The notes under the pieces are model-generated. The model was not told the origin of the DNA. It saw nothing but the letters and a program-made list of their open reading frames with translations, and searched no databases. From Streptomyces olivochromogenes (lineage in GTDB: Bacteria; Actinomycetota; Actinomycetes; Streptomycetales; Streptomycetaceae), in contig NZ_KQ948453.1 in assembly GCF_001514115.1 (NCBI RefSeq), positions 106,659-170,658 on the forward strand: a DNA stretch of 64,000 nucleotides. The letters are read 5' to 3'. Shown one piece after another: positions 8,429 to 17,671 of this stretch. The position numbers and the translations under genes were made by a program. Every line of letters begins with the position of its first letter. The stretch's first letter is position 1.

Positions 8429-9042
8429 AGCCTGTGCCCCACGCGACCTCGCTGCGCCGCGCGCCCGTTCAGCGGCGCAGCGCCGAACGACTGACCAGGA
8501 TCCTCGACGCCTGTGCCGACCTCCTCGACGAGGTCGGCTACGACGGCCTGAGCACCCGGGCCGTGGCCCAGCGCGCGGGCGTCCCCATCGGCTCCGTCTA
8601 CCGCTTCTTCGGCAACAAGCGCGCCATGGCCGACGCACTCGCCCAGCGCAACCTCGAGCGCTACACCGAACGCGTCACCGAACGCCTCCGAGCGACAGGC
8701 GCACAGGGCTGGCGCGCCGCCATGGACGCCGTACTCGACGAGTACCTCGCCATGAAGCGCACCGCACCCGGCTTCTCCCTCGTCGACTTCGGCAACCAGA
8801 TACCCGTCGGCGTCCGCGACGCCGAGCCCAACACCCGCGTCGCCGACCGCCTCACCGACCTCCTCTCCGCCTTCCTCGACCGCACCCCCGACGAAGACCT
8901 CCGGCGCACCTTCCTGGTCGCTGTGGAGGCCGCCGACAGCCTGGTCCACCTGGCCTTCCGCATCGCCCCGGAGGGGGACGAGCGGATCATCGGGGAGACG
9001 CGGGAGCTGCTGCGCGCGTATCTGGCCAGGGTTCTGGACTGA
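8425..9042 (+). CDS. TetR-family regulator
   Basis: 205 aa. The N-terminal HTH is clear (RLTRILDACADLLDEVGYDGL, TRAVAQRAGVPIGSVYRFFGNK, residues about 20-68), followed by an all-helical ligand domain. It is coupled by an ATGA overlap to the upstream lipoprotein gene and lies 195 bases before a molybdopterin oxidoreductase gene. By recalled gene order it probably corresponds to S. coelicolor SCO1712, reported as a TetR affecting antibiotic output; I could not check that here. Direct targets are not known from sequence. Confidence 0.85.
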   Translation: MKPVPHATSLRRAPVQRRSAERLTRILDACADLLDEVGYDGLSTRAVAQRAGVPIGSVYRFFGNKRAMADALAQRNLERYTERVTERLRATGAQGWRAAMDAVLDEYLAMKRTAPGFSLVDFGNQIPVGVRDAEPNTRVADRLTDLLSAFLDRTPDEDLRRTFLVAVEAADSLVHLAFRIAPEGDERIIGETRELLRAYLARVLD

Positions 9043-9168
9043 ACCGCTGCACCGCTCTACCGCTCCACGGCCCTACCGCTGCACCGTTCCGTCGCTCCAC
9101 CGCTGAAGCGCGTGGGCCGGGGGCGGGCTCGCGATTTCCCGACCTCACCCCCTTCAAGCCCTCCCTCC

Positions 9169-9186
9169 CATCCGTACCGGTCGGTA
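9169..9186. promoter_or_regulatory. candidate TetR-type palindrome
   Basis: The core TACCGG-TCGGTA has 10 of 12 symmetric bases. It lies 52 bases before the start of the molybdopterin oxidoreductase. Its right part ACCGGTCGGTATG differs by one base from ACCAGTCGGTATG in the operator at 38572-38589. The TetR protein encoded just upstream is the first candidate binder. Confidence 0.45.
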
Positions 9187-9237
9187 TGCTCGGCCAGGTC
9201 CGTGTGCCACCGCCGCCACCGTCCTCCGGGAGGACCC

Positions 9238-11496
9238 GTGTCCCGCACCTCCGGCGCCACCCCCGACTCCCGCACCGCCCTGCGCGTCTGCCCCCTCTGC
9301 GAGGCCACCTGCGGGCTGACCCTCACCATCGAGGGCACCCGGGTCACCGGCGCCCGCGGCGACCGCGACGACGTCTTCAGCAAGGGGTTCATCTGCCCCA
9401 AGGGCGCCTCCTTCGGCGCCGCCGACGGCGACCCCGACCGGCTGCGCACCCCCCTCGTCCGCACGGACGGCGAACTGCGCGAGGCCACCTGGCAAGAGGC
9501 CTTCGACGCGATCGCGGCAGGCCTCGGCCCGATCGTCGAGCAGCACGGCCCGCACGCCCTCGGCATCGTCCTCGGCAACCCGAACGTGCACACCATGGCC
9601 GGCGCCCTCTACCCCACCGTCCTGCTCACGGCACTGCGCACCCACAACGTCTTCACCGCCTCCACGCTCGACCAGATGCCCAAACACGTCTCCAGCGGTC
9701 TGCTCTACGGCGACGCCAACGCGATCCCGGTCCCGGACCTCGACCACACCGACCACCTCCTCCTCATCGGCGCCAACCCCCTGGAATCCAACGGAAGTCT
9801 GTGCACCGCCCCCGACTTCCCCGGCAAGCTCAAGGCACTGCGCGCCCGCGGCGGCACCCTGACGGTCATCGACCCGCGCACCACCCGTACCGCCAAACTC
9901 GCCGACCGCCACGTGACCGTCCGCCCCGGCACCGACGCCCTGCTGCTCGCCGCGATGACGTACGTCCTCTTCGAGGAGAAACTCGTCGACCTGCGCGACC
10001 TCGCCCCGCACGTCCAGGACGTCGAAGAACTCGCCACCGCCGTACAGGACTTCACCCCCGAGGCCGCGAGCGAGGCCTGCGACGTGGACGCCGACACCAT
10101 CCGCGCGCTCGCCCGCGAACTCGCCGCCGCCCCCACCGCCGCCGTCTACGGCCGCATCGGCAGCTGCACCGTCCCGCACGGCACCCTCGCCAGCTGGCTC
10201 GTCGACATCCTCAACATCCTCACCGGCAACCTCGACCGCCCCGGCGGCGCCCTCTTCCCGCAGGCCGCCACCGACAAGACCCCCCGCCCCGCCGGACCCG
10301 GCCGCGGCTTCGCGCTCGGCCGCTGGCACAGCCGGGTCAGCCGCCACCCCGAGGCCAAGGGCGAACTGCCGCTCGCCGCACTCGCCGAGGAGATCGACAC
10401 CGCCACACCCGAGGGCAGCCCCGTCCGCGCCCTCATCGCCATCGCCGCCAACCCCGTACTGTCGGCACCCGACGGCAACCGCCTGGACAAGGCGCTCGAC
10501 TCCCTCGACTTCATGGTCAGCGTCGACCCGTACCTGAACGAGACCGCACGCCACGCCGACGTCGTGCTGCCGCCGCCCCCGCCCTCCCAGAGCGCCCACC
10601 ACGACTTCGCCTTCAACACCCTCGCCGTACGCAACCAGGTCCGCTACAACCGCCCCGCCGTCCCCCTCGAACCGGGCCGCATGGCCGAGACCGAGATCCT
10701 CGCCCGGCTGGTGCTCGCCGCGACCGGCATGCACGGCGCCGACCCGTCCGCCGTGGACGCCATGGTCATCGACTCCACCCTCGGCAAGGCCGTCCAGGAC
10801 CCGCACGGACCCGTCCACGAACGCGACCCGAAGGAACTCGCCACGCGGCTCACCGGCGAGAGCGGACCCGAACGCAGGCTCGACATGATGCTGCGCCTCG
10901 GCCCGTACGGCGAGGGCTTCGGCGCCCGGCCCGACGGCCTGAGCCTGGAGAAACTGCTCGCCCACCCGCACGGCATCGACCTCGGACCGCTGCGCCCACG
11001 TCTGCCGCAGCCGCTGAAGACGCGCAGCGGAAAGATCGAGCTGATGCCGGCACCGATCGTCGACGATCTTCCCCGGCTGCGCGCCGCCCTGCGTGAGCGC
11101 CCGTCCGCGATCGTCCTCGTCGGCCGCCGCCATCTGCGCTCCAACAACAGCTGGATGCACAACGTCCCCGCCCTCACCGGCGGCACCAACCGCTGCACCC
11201 TGCACATCCACCCCGAGGACGCGGCACGCCTCGGCCTCGCCGACGGGGCGGCCGTGCGCGTCAAGGGCGCCGGGGGAGAGGTGGTCGCCCCGGCCGAGGT
11301 CACGGACGCCGTACGACGCGGGGTGGTGAGCCTGCCGCACGGCTGGGGACACGACCGCCCCGGCACCCGGATGAGCCATGCGGCCCTCGACCCGGGCGTC
11401 AACGTCAACCAGCTCCTCGACGGCTCGCTCCTCGACCCGCTGTCGGGTACGGCGGTGCTCAACGGGGTGCCGGTGGAGCTCGCGGCGTGCCCGTAG
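9238..11496 (+). CDS. molybdopterin oxidoreductase, Fe4S4, NasA/FdhF-like
   Basis: Catalytic subunit of the DMSO-reductase superfamily, about 752 aa from GTG 9238, preceded by GGGAGGA. Cys18, Cys21, Cys25 and Cys53 (C-x2-C-x3-C-x27-C) should hold one 4Fe-4S cluster. The molybdopterin-binding core follows (DHTDHLLLIGANPLESN, GTLTVIDPRTTRTAKLAD), and a C-terminal molydop-binding barrel ends the protein (NRCTLHIHPEDAARLGLADG). There is no twin-arginine signal, so it is cytoplasmic. No redox partner gene is adjacent, which leaves substrate and electron source open. Confidence 0.88.
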   Translation: MSRTSGATPDSRTALRVCPLCEATCGLTLTIEGTRVTGARGDRDDVFSKGFICPKGASFGAADGDPDRLRTPLVRTDGELREATWQEAFDAIAAGLGPIVEQHGPHALGIVLGNPNVHTMAGALYPTVLLTALRTHNVFTASTLDQMPKHVSSGLLYGDANAIPVPDLDHTDHLLLIGANPLESNGSLCTAPDFPGKLKALRARGGTLTVIDPRTTRTAKLADRHVTVRPGTDALLLAAMTYVLFEEKLVDLRDLAPHVQDVEELATAVQDFTPEAASEACDVDADTIRALARELAAAPTAAVYGRIGSCTVPHGTLASWLVDILNILTGNLDRPGGALFPQAATDKTPRPAGPGRGFALGRWHSRVSRHPEAKGELPLAALAEEIDTATPEGSPVRALIAIAANPVLSAPDGNRLDKALDSLDFMVSVDPYLNETARHADVVLPPPPPSQSAHHDFAFNTLAVRNQVRYNRPAVPLEPGRMAETEILARLVLAATGMHGADPSAVDAMVIDSTLGKAVQDPHGPVHERDPKELATRLTGESGPERRLDMMLRLGPYGEGFGARPDGLSLEKLLAHPHGIDLGPLRPRLPQPLKTRSGKIELMPAPIVDDLPRLRAALRERPSAIVLVGRRHLRSNNSWMHNVPALTGGTNRCTLHIHPEDAARLGLADGAAVRVKGAGGEVVAPAEVTDAVRRGVVSLPHGWGHDRPGTRMSHAALDPGVNVNQLLDGSLLDPLSGTAVLNGVPVELAACP

Positions 11497-11585
11497 CGGG
11501 CCTCCGCTCACCGAGACAAGCCTGTGACCTGGAGTTTTGCGCTTATTGCTCGCGTGTCAACATCTTGTTAACGCAATCTTGCGCG

Positions 11586-11640
11586 ACCTAACGTCATCGC
11601 ACCGCCGTCCCTGGTGGGAGTTCAAGGGCGAACGTTAGGT
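11586..11640 (+). promoter_or_regulatory. inverted repeat in the CitMHS gene leader
   Basis: ACCTAACGT (11586-11594) and ACGTTAGGT (11632-11640) are perfect 9-base arms separated by 37 bases. The second arm ends 10 bases before the ATG and contains the only AGG that could serve as ribosome site. A folded transcript could therefore hide translation start, or the arms could be a split protein site. A small palindrome AACA-TCT-TGTT is at 11559-11569. Confidence 0.45.
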
Positions 11641-11650
11641 AATCCAAGTC

Positions 11651-13102
11651 ATGCTGACCATCCTCGGCTTCACCATGATCGCGACCTTCCTGGTCCTGAT
11701 CATGCTGAAGAAGATGTCGCCGATCGCGGCGCTCGTGCTGATCCCGGCACTCTTCTGTGTCTTCGTCGGAAAGGGCGCCAAGCTCGGTGACTACGTCATC
11801 GACGGCGTCACCAGCCTCGCCCCCACGGCGGCGATGCTGATGTTCGCGATCGTCTACTTCGGTGTGATGATCGACGTCGGTCTCTTCGACCCGATCGTCC
11901 GGGGGATCCTCAAGTTCTGCAAGGCCGACCCGCTGCGGATCGTGGTCGGCACCGCGGTCCTCGCCGCGATCGTCTCCCTCGACGGCGACGGCTCGACCAC
12001 CTTCATGATCACGGTCTCGGCGATGTACCCGCTGTACAAGCGCCTCAAGATGAGCCTGGTCGTGATGACCGGCGTCGCCGCCATGGCCAACGGCGTCATG
12101 AACACGCTCCCCTGGGGCGGCCCCACGGCTCGCGCCGCGACCGCGCTGAAGCTCGACGCCAGCGACATCTTCGTCCCGATGATCCCGGCCCTCGCCGTCG
12201 GCCTGCTCGGCGTCCTCGCCCTCTCGTACGTCCTCGGACGCCGCGAGCGCAAGCGGCTCGGCGTGCTGACGCTGGACGAGGTCCTGGAGCCGGAGACCGA
12301 GACGGTGCTCGTCGGCGCGGGTGCGGGCGCCTCCGGCGACGGCGACGGCACCGTCGCCGTCGCGAAGAAGGCGGCGCGCACGGGTGGTCCGGGCGCCGGC
12401 ACCGGCGGCAGCGGCACTGGCTCCGGCACCGACGCCGATCTGTCCGAAGCGGACGACGACTTCCAGGGTCTCGACCCCCACCGCGCCACCCTGCGTCCCA
12501 AGCTCTACTGGTTCAACGCGCTCCTCACGGTCGCGCTCCTCACCGCCATGATCATGGAGTGGCTGCCGATCCCGGTCCTCTTCCTGCTCGGCGCCGCACT
12601 CGCGCTCACCGTCAACTTCCCCCACATGCCCGACCAGAAGGCCCGCATCGGCGCCCACGCCGAGAACGTCCTCAACGTCTCGGGCATGGTCTTCGCCGCC
12701 GCCGTCTTCACCGGCGTCCTCCAGGGCACCGGCATGGTCGACCACATGTCCAAGTGGCTGGTCTCCAACATCCCCGACGGGATGGGCCCGCACATGGCCC
12801 TCGTCACCGGTGTCCTCAGCATCCCGCTCACCTACTTCATGTCGAACGACGGCTTCTACTTCGGCGTCCTGCCGGTCCTCGCCGAAGCGGGCCAGGCACA
12901 CGGAGTCTCGTCCCTGGAGATCGCCCGCGCCTCGCTCGTCGGCCAGCCGCTGCACATGTCCAGCCCGCTGGTGCCCGCCGTATACGTCCTCGTCGGCATG
13001 GCGAAGGTCGAGTTCGGAGACCACACGAGGTTCGTGGTGAAGTGGGCGGCGCTGACTTCGCTGGTGGTGTTGGGGGCGGGGATTCTGTTCGGCATCATCT
13101 GA
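11651..13102 (+). CDS. CitMHS-family citrate-metal/H+ symporter
   Basis: Integral membrane carrier of 483 aa with about 12 hydrophobic segments. The N-terminal half matches the CitMHS pattern (FGVMIDVGLFDPIVRGILK, SLDGDGSTTFMI, NTLPWGGPTARAATAL). A hydrophilic Gly/Ala/Thr-rich loop at about residues 215-275 separates the halves; TYFMSNDGFYFGVLPV is the matching C-terminal block. The family imports citrate complexed with divalent metal. It is monocistronic, with an unusual inverted-repeat leader. Which metal is preferred cannot be read from the sequence. Confidence 0.9.
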   Translation: MLTILGFTMIATFLVLIMLKKMSPIAALVLIPALFCVFVGKGAKLGDYVIDGVTSLAPTAAMLMFAIVYFGVMIDVGLFDPIVRGILKFCKADPLRIVVGTAVLAAIVSLDGDGSTTFMITVSAMYPLYKRLKMSLVVMTGVAAMANGVMNTLPWGGPTARAATALKLDASDIFVPMIPALAVGLLGVLALSYVLGRRERKRLGVLTLDEVLEPETETVLVGAGAGASGDGDGTVAVAKKAARTGGPGAGTGGSGTGSGTDADLSEADDDFQGLDPHRATLRPKLYWFNALLTVALLTAMIMEWLPIPVLFLLGAALALTVNFPHMPDQKARIGAHAENVLNVSGMVFAAAVFTGVLQGTGMVDHMSKWLVSNIPDGMGPHMALVTGVLSIPLTYFMSNDGFYFGVLPVLAEAGQAHGVSSLEIARASLVGQPLHMSSPLVPAVYVLVGMAKVEFGDHTRFVVKWAALTSLVVLGAGILFGII

Positions 13103-13126
13103 CGGGTGGGTGTCGACTGACAGATT

Positions 13127-13245
13127 CTGTCATCTGTTATCTGTCATCTGAAATCCGTCATCTGTTATCTGTCGGTCGATATCGGCCGGTCGATACCCGT
13201 CATCTGCCACCTGTTCTCTGAAATCCGTCATCTGTAATCCGTCAC
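13127..13245. repeat. cluster of short direct repeats between transporters
   Basis: The 19-mer TCTGAAATCCGTCATCTGT occurs exactly at 13147-13165 and 13217-13235. Between and around are further ATCTGTCATCTGTTATC-like units. The AT content is far above the surroundings. It fills almost the whole gap between the citrate carrier and the MFS gene. Function unknown. Confidence 0.75.
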
Positions 13246-13264
13246 CGGATGGAGGGGTGTCCCC

Positions 13265-14494
13265 GTGGGGCCCGGTCGGAACCGCGGCTGGCTGCTGCGC
13301 CTCGTCATCGCCTTCGGCTTCGCGCAAGGGGCGGTGTCCATGGCCCGGCCCGCCGTCTCCTACCGGGCCCTTGCCCTGGGCGCCGACGAACGCGCCATCG
13401 GTGTGATCGCCGGTGTGTACGCCCTGCTGCCCCTCTTCGCCGCCGTACCCCTGGGCCGCCGTACCGACCATGGACGTTGTGCCCCGCTGCTGCCGGTCGG
13501 GGTCGTCCTCATCGCGGGCGGTTGCGCGCTCAGCGGTGCGGCGGACTCGCTGGGGGCGATGGCTGCCTGGAGCGGGGTGATGGGCCTGGGTCACCTCTGC
13601 TTCGTCATCGGGGCCCAGTCGATCGTGGCCCGGCAGTCCGCGCCGCACGAACAGGATCGCAACTTCGGCCATTTCACCATCGGCGCCTCCCTGGGCCAAC
13701 TGGTCGGGCCGATCGTCGCGGGCCTTCTGATCGGGGGTCCGGACAGGGCGGGCAGCAGCGCGCAGGCCCTGCTCGTGGCGGGTGCGCTCGCCGCGGTGTC
13801 GTTCAGCTCGCTCTGGCGCATCGAGCACCGTACGCCCGCCGAATCCCGTACGGCTCAGGCCGGCCGCGTGCCCGTGCACCGCATTCTGCGTGCCCGGGGC
13901 GTGCCCGCCGGAATCCTCATCAGCCTCTCCGTGCTGTCCGCGACGGACGTCCTGACCGCGTATCTGCCCGTGGTCGGCGAGCACCGGGGCATCGCGCCGT
14001 CGGTGATCGGTCTGCTGCTCAGTCTGCGCGCGGCGGCGACCATCGCCTGCCGACTGGTCATGACGCCGATGCTGCGACTGCTGGGCCGGGCGGCGCTGCT
14101 CACCGCGACCTGTCTGGTGGCCGGTGTGCTGTGCGCGGGTCTCGCGCTGCCCGTGCCGGTGTGGGCGCTGGCCGCGATGCTGCTGGTCCTCGGCTTCTGT
14201 CTGGGCGTCGGGCAGCCGCTGTCCATGACGACGGTCGTGCAGGCCGCCCCGGACGAGGCCCGCTCCACGGCCCTGGCCCTGCGGCTGACCGGTAACCGTC
14301 TGGGGCAGGTGGCCGCCCCGGCCGCGGCGGGGCTGGTCGCCGGGGTCGCCGGTGTGGCCGCGCCGTTCGTGATGCTGGGCGCGTTGTTGGTGCTGTCCTC
14401 GGGGGTCGCGCTGCGCTCGCCGCGGAAGGCGCCCGCGGGCCGTGCCGAGCCCGTTCGGCGCGCAGTGCCCCTGCGTCGCAAGAGCGACATCTGA
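13265..14494 (+). CDS. MFS transporter
   Basis: Major facilitator membrane protein of 409 aa with 12 predicted segments and the motif-A-like loop PLGRRTDHGRCAPLLP after segment 2. GGAGGGG at 13250-13256 supports the GTG start at 13265. The C-terminus ends in a basic tail. No neighbouring biosynthetic genes suggest a substrate; it may be a drug or metabolite exporter. Confidence 0.85.
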   Translation: MGPGRNRGWLLRLVIAFGFAQGAVSMARPAVSYRALALGADERAIGVIAGVYALLPLFAAVPLGRRTDHGRCAPLLPVGVVLIAGGCALSGAADSLGAMAAWSGVMGLGHLCFVIGAQSIVARQSAPHEQDRNFGHFTIGASLGQLVGPIVAGLLIGGPDRAGSSAQALLVAGALAAVSFSSLWRIEHRTPAESRTAQAGRVPVHRILRARGVPAGILISLSVLSATDVLTAYLPVVGEHRGIAPSVIGLLLSLRAAATIACRLVMTPMLRLLGRAALLTATCLVAGVLCAGLALPVPVWALAAMLLVLGFCLGVGQPLSMTTVVQAAPDEARSTALALRLTGNRLGQVAAPAAAGLVAGVAGVAAPFVMLGALLVLSSGVALRSPRKAPAGRAEPVRRAVPLRRKSDI

Positions 14495-14740
14495 CCTTCC
14501 CGACCGGCCCGACGAGGGTGCGGCGACGTGTCTGCGGGCCGGTAGGCGATCGTCCGTTTCCGCCGCACCCGAGCAGGGACGGGAGCCGCGGCGGGAACCG
14601 ACACGCCGGATCCCGCCGGGTGTCTTCCCCCAGGTGGTCGCGGTCCGTTAACTTCCGTGACTCATACGTCCCTTGCGGCCCGCTCGGGGCGTCTCGACCG
14701 TGGAGCGACAGCGCCCTTTGAGCCCCCGGGGGCACCCTTC

Positions 14741-16084
14741 ATGACACGCGCCATCTCCCTGCACCAGGTCAGCAAGTCGTATACGCGCGGTGTCCGCGTG
14801 GTGGAGCGGCTGTCGTTGGACATCCGGCCGGGCGAGTTCCTCGTCCTGCTCGGGCCCTCCGGCTGCGGCAAGTCGACCGTGCTCAGGATGATCGCCGGCC
14901 TGGAGAGCGCCACTGAGGGCGAGGTGCGTCTCGACGGTGAGGACGCGGGCGATCTGCCGCCGTCCGAGCGGGACATGGCGATGGTCTTCCAGAACTTCGC
15001 GCTCTACCCGAGCATGACGGGCCGCGACAACATCGGCTTCCCGTTGCGCATCGAGACCCCCGGCGAGGACCCGCGTCCGCGTGTCGACGCCACCGCCCGG
15101 ATGCTCGGCATCGAGGACCTCCTCGACCGTTTCCCCCACCAGCTGTCGGGCGGCGAGCGCCAGCGCGTGGCGATGGGCCGTGCGATCGCCCGCCACCCGT
15201 CCGCCTTCCTGATGGACGAGCCGCTCTCCAACCTCGACGCCAAGCTCCGCAACCACCTGCGCGCCGAGATAGCCTCGCTCACCAGGGAGTTGGGCGTCAC
15301 GACGGTGTATGTCACCCATGACCAGGCGGAGGCGCTGTCGCTCGGCGACCGGGTCGCCGTCCTGCGCGGTGGCGTCCTCCAGCAAGTGGGCACACCCCGG
15401 ACGGTCTACGCGCTGCCCGCGAACGTCTTCGTCGCCGCCTTCATCGGCACCCCGCGCATCAATCTGCTGCGCGGCCTGGTCCGGGCCCCGCTCGACGGGG
15501 CCATGTCGATCAGCCTCGGCAAGCAGTATCTGCCGCTGCGCGAGCCCTGGTCGGTGGATCAGCGGTTGCTGCGGGTGCAGCAGGGCCGCGAGGTCATCGT
15601 CGGGCTGCGTTCCGAGGCCGTCCGTCTGGCCAAGCCGTCGGAGGCCCGGCCGGGCGAGGTGGCGATCAGCGGTCTCGTGGAGCATGTGGAGTTCCAGGGG
15701 CACGAGGTGCTCGTCCACTTCAACACCGGCTCGCGGCCCGCCGTCGTCCCCGATCTGGAGGCGCCGCGCCCGGTCCGCCCGGTCCGGCGCCGCCGTCGCG
15801 AGGGCTCGCTGCTCGACCGTCTCCGGGACCGCCGGGCCGGTCTGCGGGCCGGTCCGGTGGTCGATCTCGACGACCCCGCCGACGCGGGTGCCGGGCGCGA
15901 CGGCGAGATGCCGCCGGAGGGCCGGCTCCCCGGCGACCTGGTGGTCCGCACCACCCCCGACTTCGACCTCCGTCACGGCATGCAGGTGCCCCTCCTTGTC
16001 GACCTCGCCCATCTGTTCGTCTTCGACCAGCACGGCGAACGCATCTGCCCCGCTCCGGCGCGGCTGCCGGACCTGGACGAGTGA
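14741..16084 (+). CDS. carbohydrate-type ABC transporter ATPase, orphan
   Basis: ATPase of the MsiK/UgpC class, about 447 aa from ATG 14741. It contains Walker A GPSGCGKST, the Q-loop VFQNFALYP, signature LSGGERQRVAMGRA, Walker B AFLMDEPLSNLDAKL and the switch HDQAEALSLGDRV, followed by a TOBE-type C-terminal regulatory part. An Arg-rich insertion (about residues 345-375) makes it longer than typical MsiK. No permease or binding-protein gene is nearby, so it may energise importers encoded elsewhere, as MsiK does in Streptomyces. The start is uncertain because an in-frame GTG/ATG occurs upstream. Confidence 0.85.
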   Translation: MTRAISLHQVSKSYTRGVRVVERLSLDIRPGEFLVLLGPSGCGKSTVLRMIAGLESATEGEVRLDGEDAGDLPPSERDMAMVFQNFALYPSMTGRDNIGFPLRIETPGEDPRPRVDATARMLGIEDLLDRFPHQLSGGERQRVAMGRAIARHPSAFLMDEPLSNLDAKLRNHLRAEIASLTRELGVTTVYVTHDQAEALSLGDRVAVLRGGVLQQVGTPRTVYALPANVFVAAFIGTPRINLLRGLVRAPLDGAMSISLGKQYLPLREPWSVDQRLLRVQQGREVIVGLRSEAVRLAKPSEARPGEVAISGLVEHVEFQGHEVLVHFNTGSRPAVVPDLEAPRPVRPVRRRRREGSLLDRLRDRRAGLRAGPVVDLDDPADAGAGRDGEMPPEGRLPGDLVVRTTPDFDLRHGMQVPLLVDLAHLFVFDQHGERICPAPARLPDLDE

Positions 16085-16124
16085 GGTGAGCAGGGTGAGT
16101 CGCGGGAAGACGTCTGGCGCCTGA

Positions 16125-16143
16125 AAACTAACACCGCTAGTTT
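16125..16143. promoter_or_regulatory. candidate operator for the TetR encoded at 20788
   Basis: AAACTAACACCGCTAGTTT, 7 of 9 symmetric pairs, 55 bases before the aldehyde dehydrogenase ATG. It closely matches AAACTAGCAGTGCTAATTT at 21456-21474, next to a TetR gene. Shared control of both loci is inferred. Confidence 0.65.
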
Positions 16144-16198
16144 GTGGGTCGGACGACGCCGCGAGGCGGACGGCACGCCCCCGCCCGGGAGGAACACG

Positions 16199-17587
16199 AT
16201 GAAGGCACATGACGGCATGTACATCGACGGTGCCTGGCGCCCCGCCGCCGGGACGGACACCATCGAGGTCGTGAACCCGGTGGACGAACAGGTTCTCGGC
16301 CGGGTGCCGGCGGGTACGGCCGAGGACGTCGACACCGCCGTACGGGCCGCCCGCGCCGCGTTCCCGGCCTGGGCCGCGACCCCGCCCGCCGAGCGGGCCG
16401 CGCGGCTCGGCGCCCTGCGTGACGTCCTCACCGCACGCAAGGACGAGATCGCCGAGACGGTCACGGCGGAGCTCGGCTCCCCGCTGTCCTTCTCGCAGGC
16501 GGTCCACGCGGCCGTACCGATCCTGGTCGCGGGCTCGTACGCCGAACTGGCGGCCACCTACGCCTTCGAGGAGAAGGTCGGCAACTCGACCGTCTACCAG
16601 GAACCGATCGGTGTGGTCGGCGCGATCACACCCTGGAACTACCCGCTGCACCAGATCGTCGCCAAGGTCGCCCCCGCGCTCGCGGCGGGCTGCACGGTCG
16701 TCCTGAAGCCCGCCGAGGACACCCCGCTCACCGCCCAGCTGTTCGCCGAGGCGGTCGCGGAGGCGGGCGTCCCGGCCGGCGTCTTCAACCTCGTCACCGG
16801 CCTCGGCCCGGTCGCGGGCCAGGCCCTCGCCGAACATCCGGACGTGGACCTGGTCTCCTTCACGGGCTCCACGGCGGTGGGGCGGCGGATCGGGGCGACG
16901 GCCGGTGCGGCCATCAAGCGGGTCGCCCTCGAACTCGGCGGCAAGTCCGCCAACGTCATCCTGCCGAGCGCCGACCTCGCCAAGGCCGTCAACGTCGGCG
17001 TCGCCAACGTGATGTCCAACTCCGGCCAGACCTGCAGCGCCTGGACCCGCATGCTCGTGCACGCCGCGCAGTACGAGGAGGCGGTCGAGCTCGCCGCGAC
17101 CGCCGCGGCGAAGTACGGGGACCGCATCGGCCCGGTCGTCAACGCCAAGCAGCAGGCGCGGGTGCGCGGTTACATCGACAAGGGCGTCGCCGAGGGCGCC
17201 CGGCTCGTCGCGGGCGGCCCCGAATCCCCGCGCGAGCAGGGGTATTTCGTCCAGCCGACCGTCTTCGCGGACGTCACCCCGGAGATGACGATCGCGCAGG
17301 AGGAGATCTTCGGCCCGGTGCTGTCGGTGATCCCGTACGAGGACGAGGAGGACGCCGTCCGGATCGCCAACGACACGGTGTACGGGCTCGCGGGCGCGGT
17401 GTGGGCGGGCGACGAGGCCGAGGCGGTCGCCTTCGCGCGACGGCTCGACACCGGGCAGGTCGACATCAACGGCGGCCGGTTCAACCCCAGTGCCCCGTTC
17501 GGCGGTTACAAGCAGTCGGGGGTCGGACGGGAACTGGGCGCACACGGCCTGTCCGAGTACCTCCAGACGAAGTCCCTCCAGTTCTAG
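16199..17587 (+). CDS. aldehyde dehydrogenase (NAD(P)+)
   Basis: Oxidises an aldehyde to the acid; 462 aa, a normal length. The cofactor block [11 protein letters not shown], the SFTGSTAVG loop and the catalytic pair are present: Glu in [10 protein letters not shown] and Cys in [17 protein letters not shown] at 16188-16194 supports the ATG at 16199. It is followed 84 bases later by a zinc alcohol dehydrogenase, so the pair could convert an alcohol to an acid in two steps. The upstream palindrome links it to the TetR/acyl-CoA dehydrogenase locus at 21 kb. Confidence 0.93.
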   Translation: MKAHDGMYIDGAWRPAAGTDTIEVVNPVDEQVLGRVPAGTAEDVDTAVRAARAAFPAWAATPPAERAARLGALRDVLTARKDEIAETVTAELGSPLSFSQAVHAAVPILVAGSYAELAATYAFEEKVGNSTVYQEPIGVVGAITPWNYPLHQIVAKVAPALAAGCTVVLKPAEDTPLTAQLFAEAVAEAGVPAGVFNLVTGLGPVAGQALAEHPDVDLVSFTGSTAVGRRIGATAGAAIKRVALELGGKSANVILPSADLAKAVNVGVANVMSNSGQTCSAWTRMLVHAAQYEEAVELAATAAAKYGDRIGPVVNAKQQARVRGYIDKGVAEGARLVAGGPESPREQGYFVQPTVFADVTPEMTIAQEEIFGPVLSVIPYEDEEDAVRIANDTVYGLAGAVWAGDEAEAVAFARRLDTGQVDINGGRFNPSAPFGGYKQSGVGRELGAHGLSEYLQTKSLQF

Positions 17588-17590
17588 CCC

Positions 17591-17645
17591 GTTCCACTCC
17601 ACTCCACTCCACTCCACTCCGTTCCACTCCATTCCAGTCAGTTCC
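17591..17645. repeat. 5-base tandem repeat between ALDH and ADH genes
   Basis: Eleven 5-base units in register, mostly ACTCC with GTTCC and ATTCC variants, begin 4 bases after the ALDH stop. This is a microsatellite-like stretch likely to vary in copy number. It separates the two genes and ends about 27 bases before the ADH GTG. Confidence 0.85.
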
Positions 17646-17671
17646 AGAGTTCTGGGCCGAGGAGCTTTTAC

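Noticed and set aside
9154-11511. 785-codon open frame on the minus strand
   Set aside because: Shadow of the molybdopterin oxidoreductase gene; Gly/Val/Glu-rich without domains.
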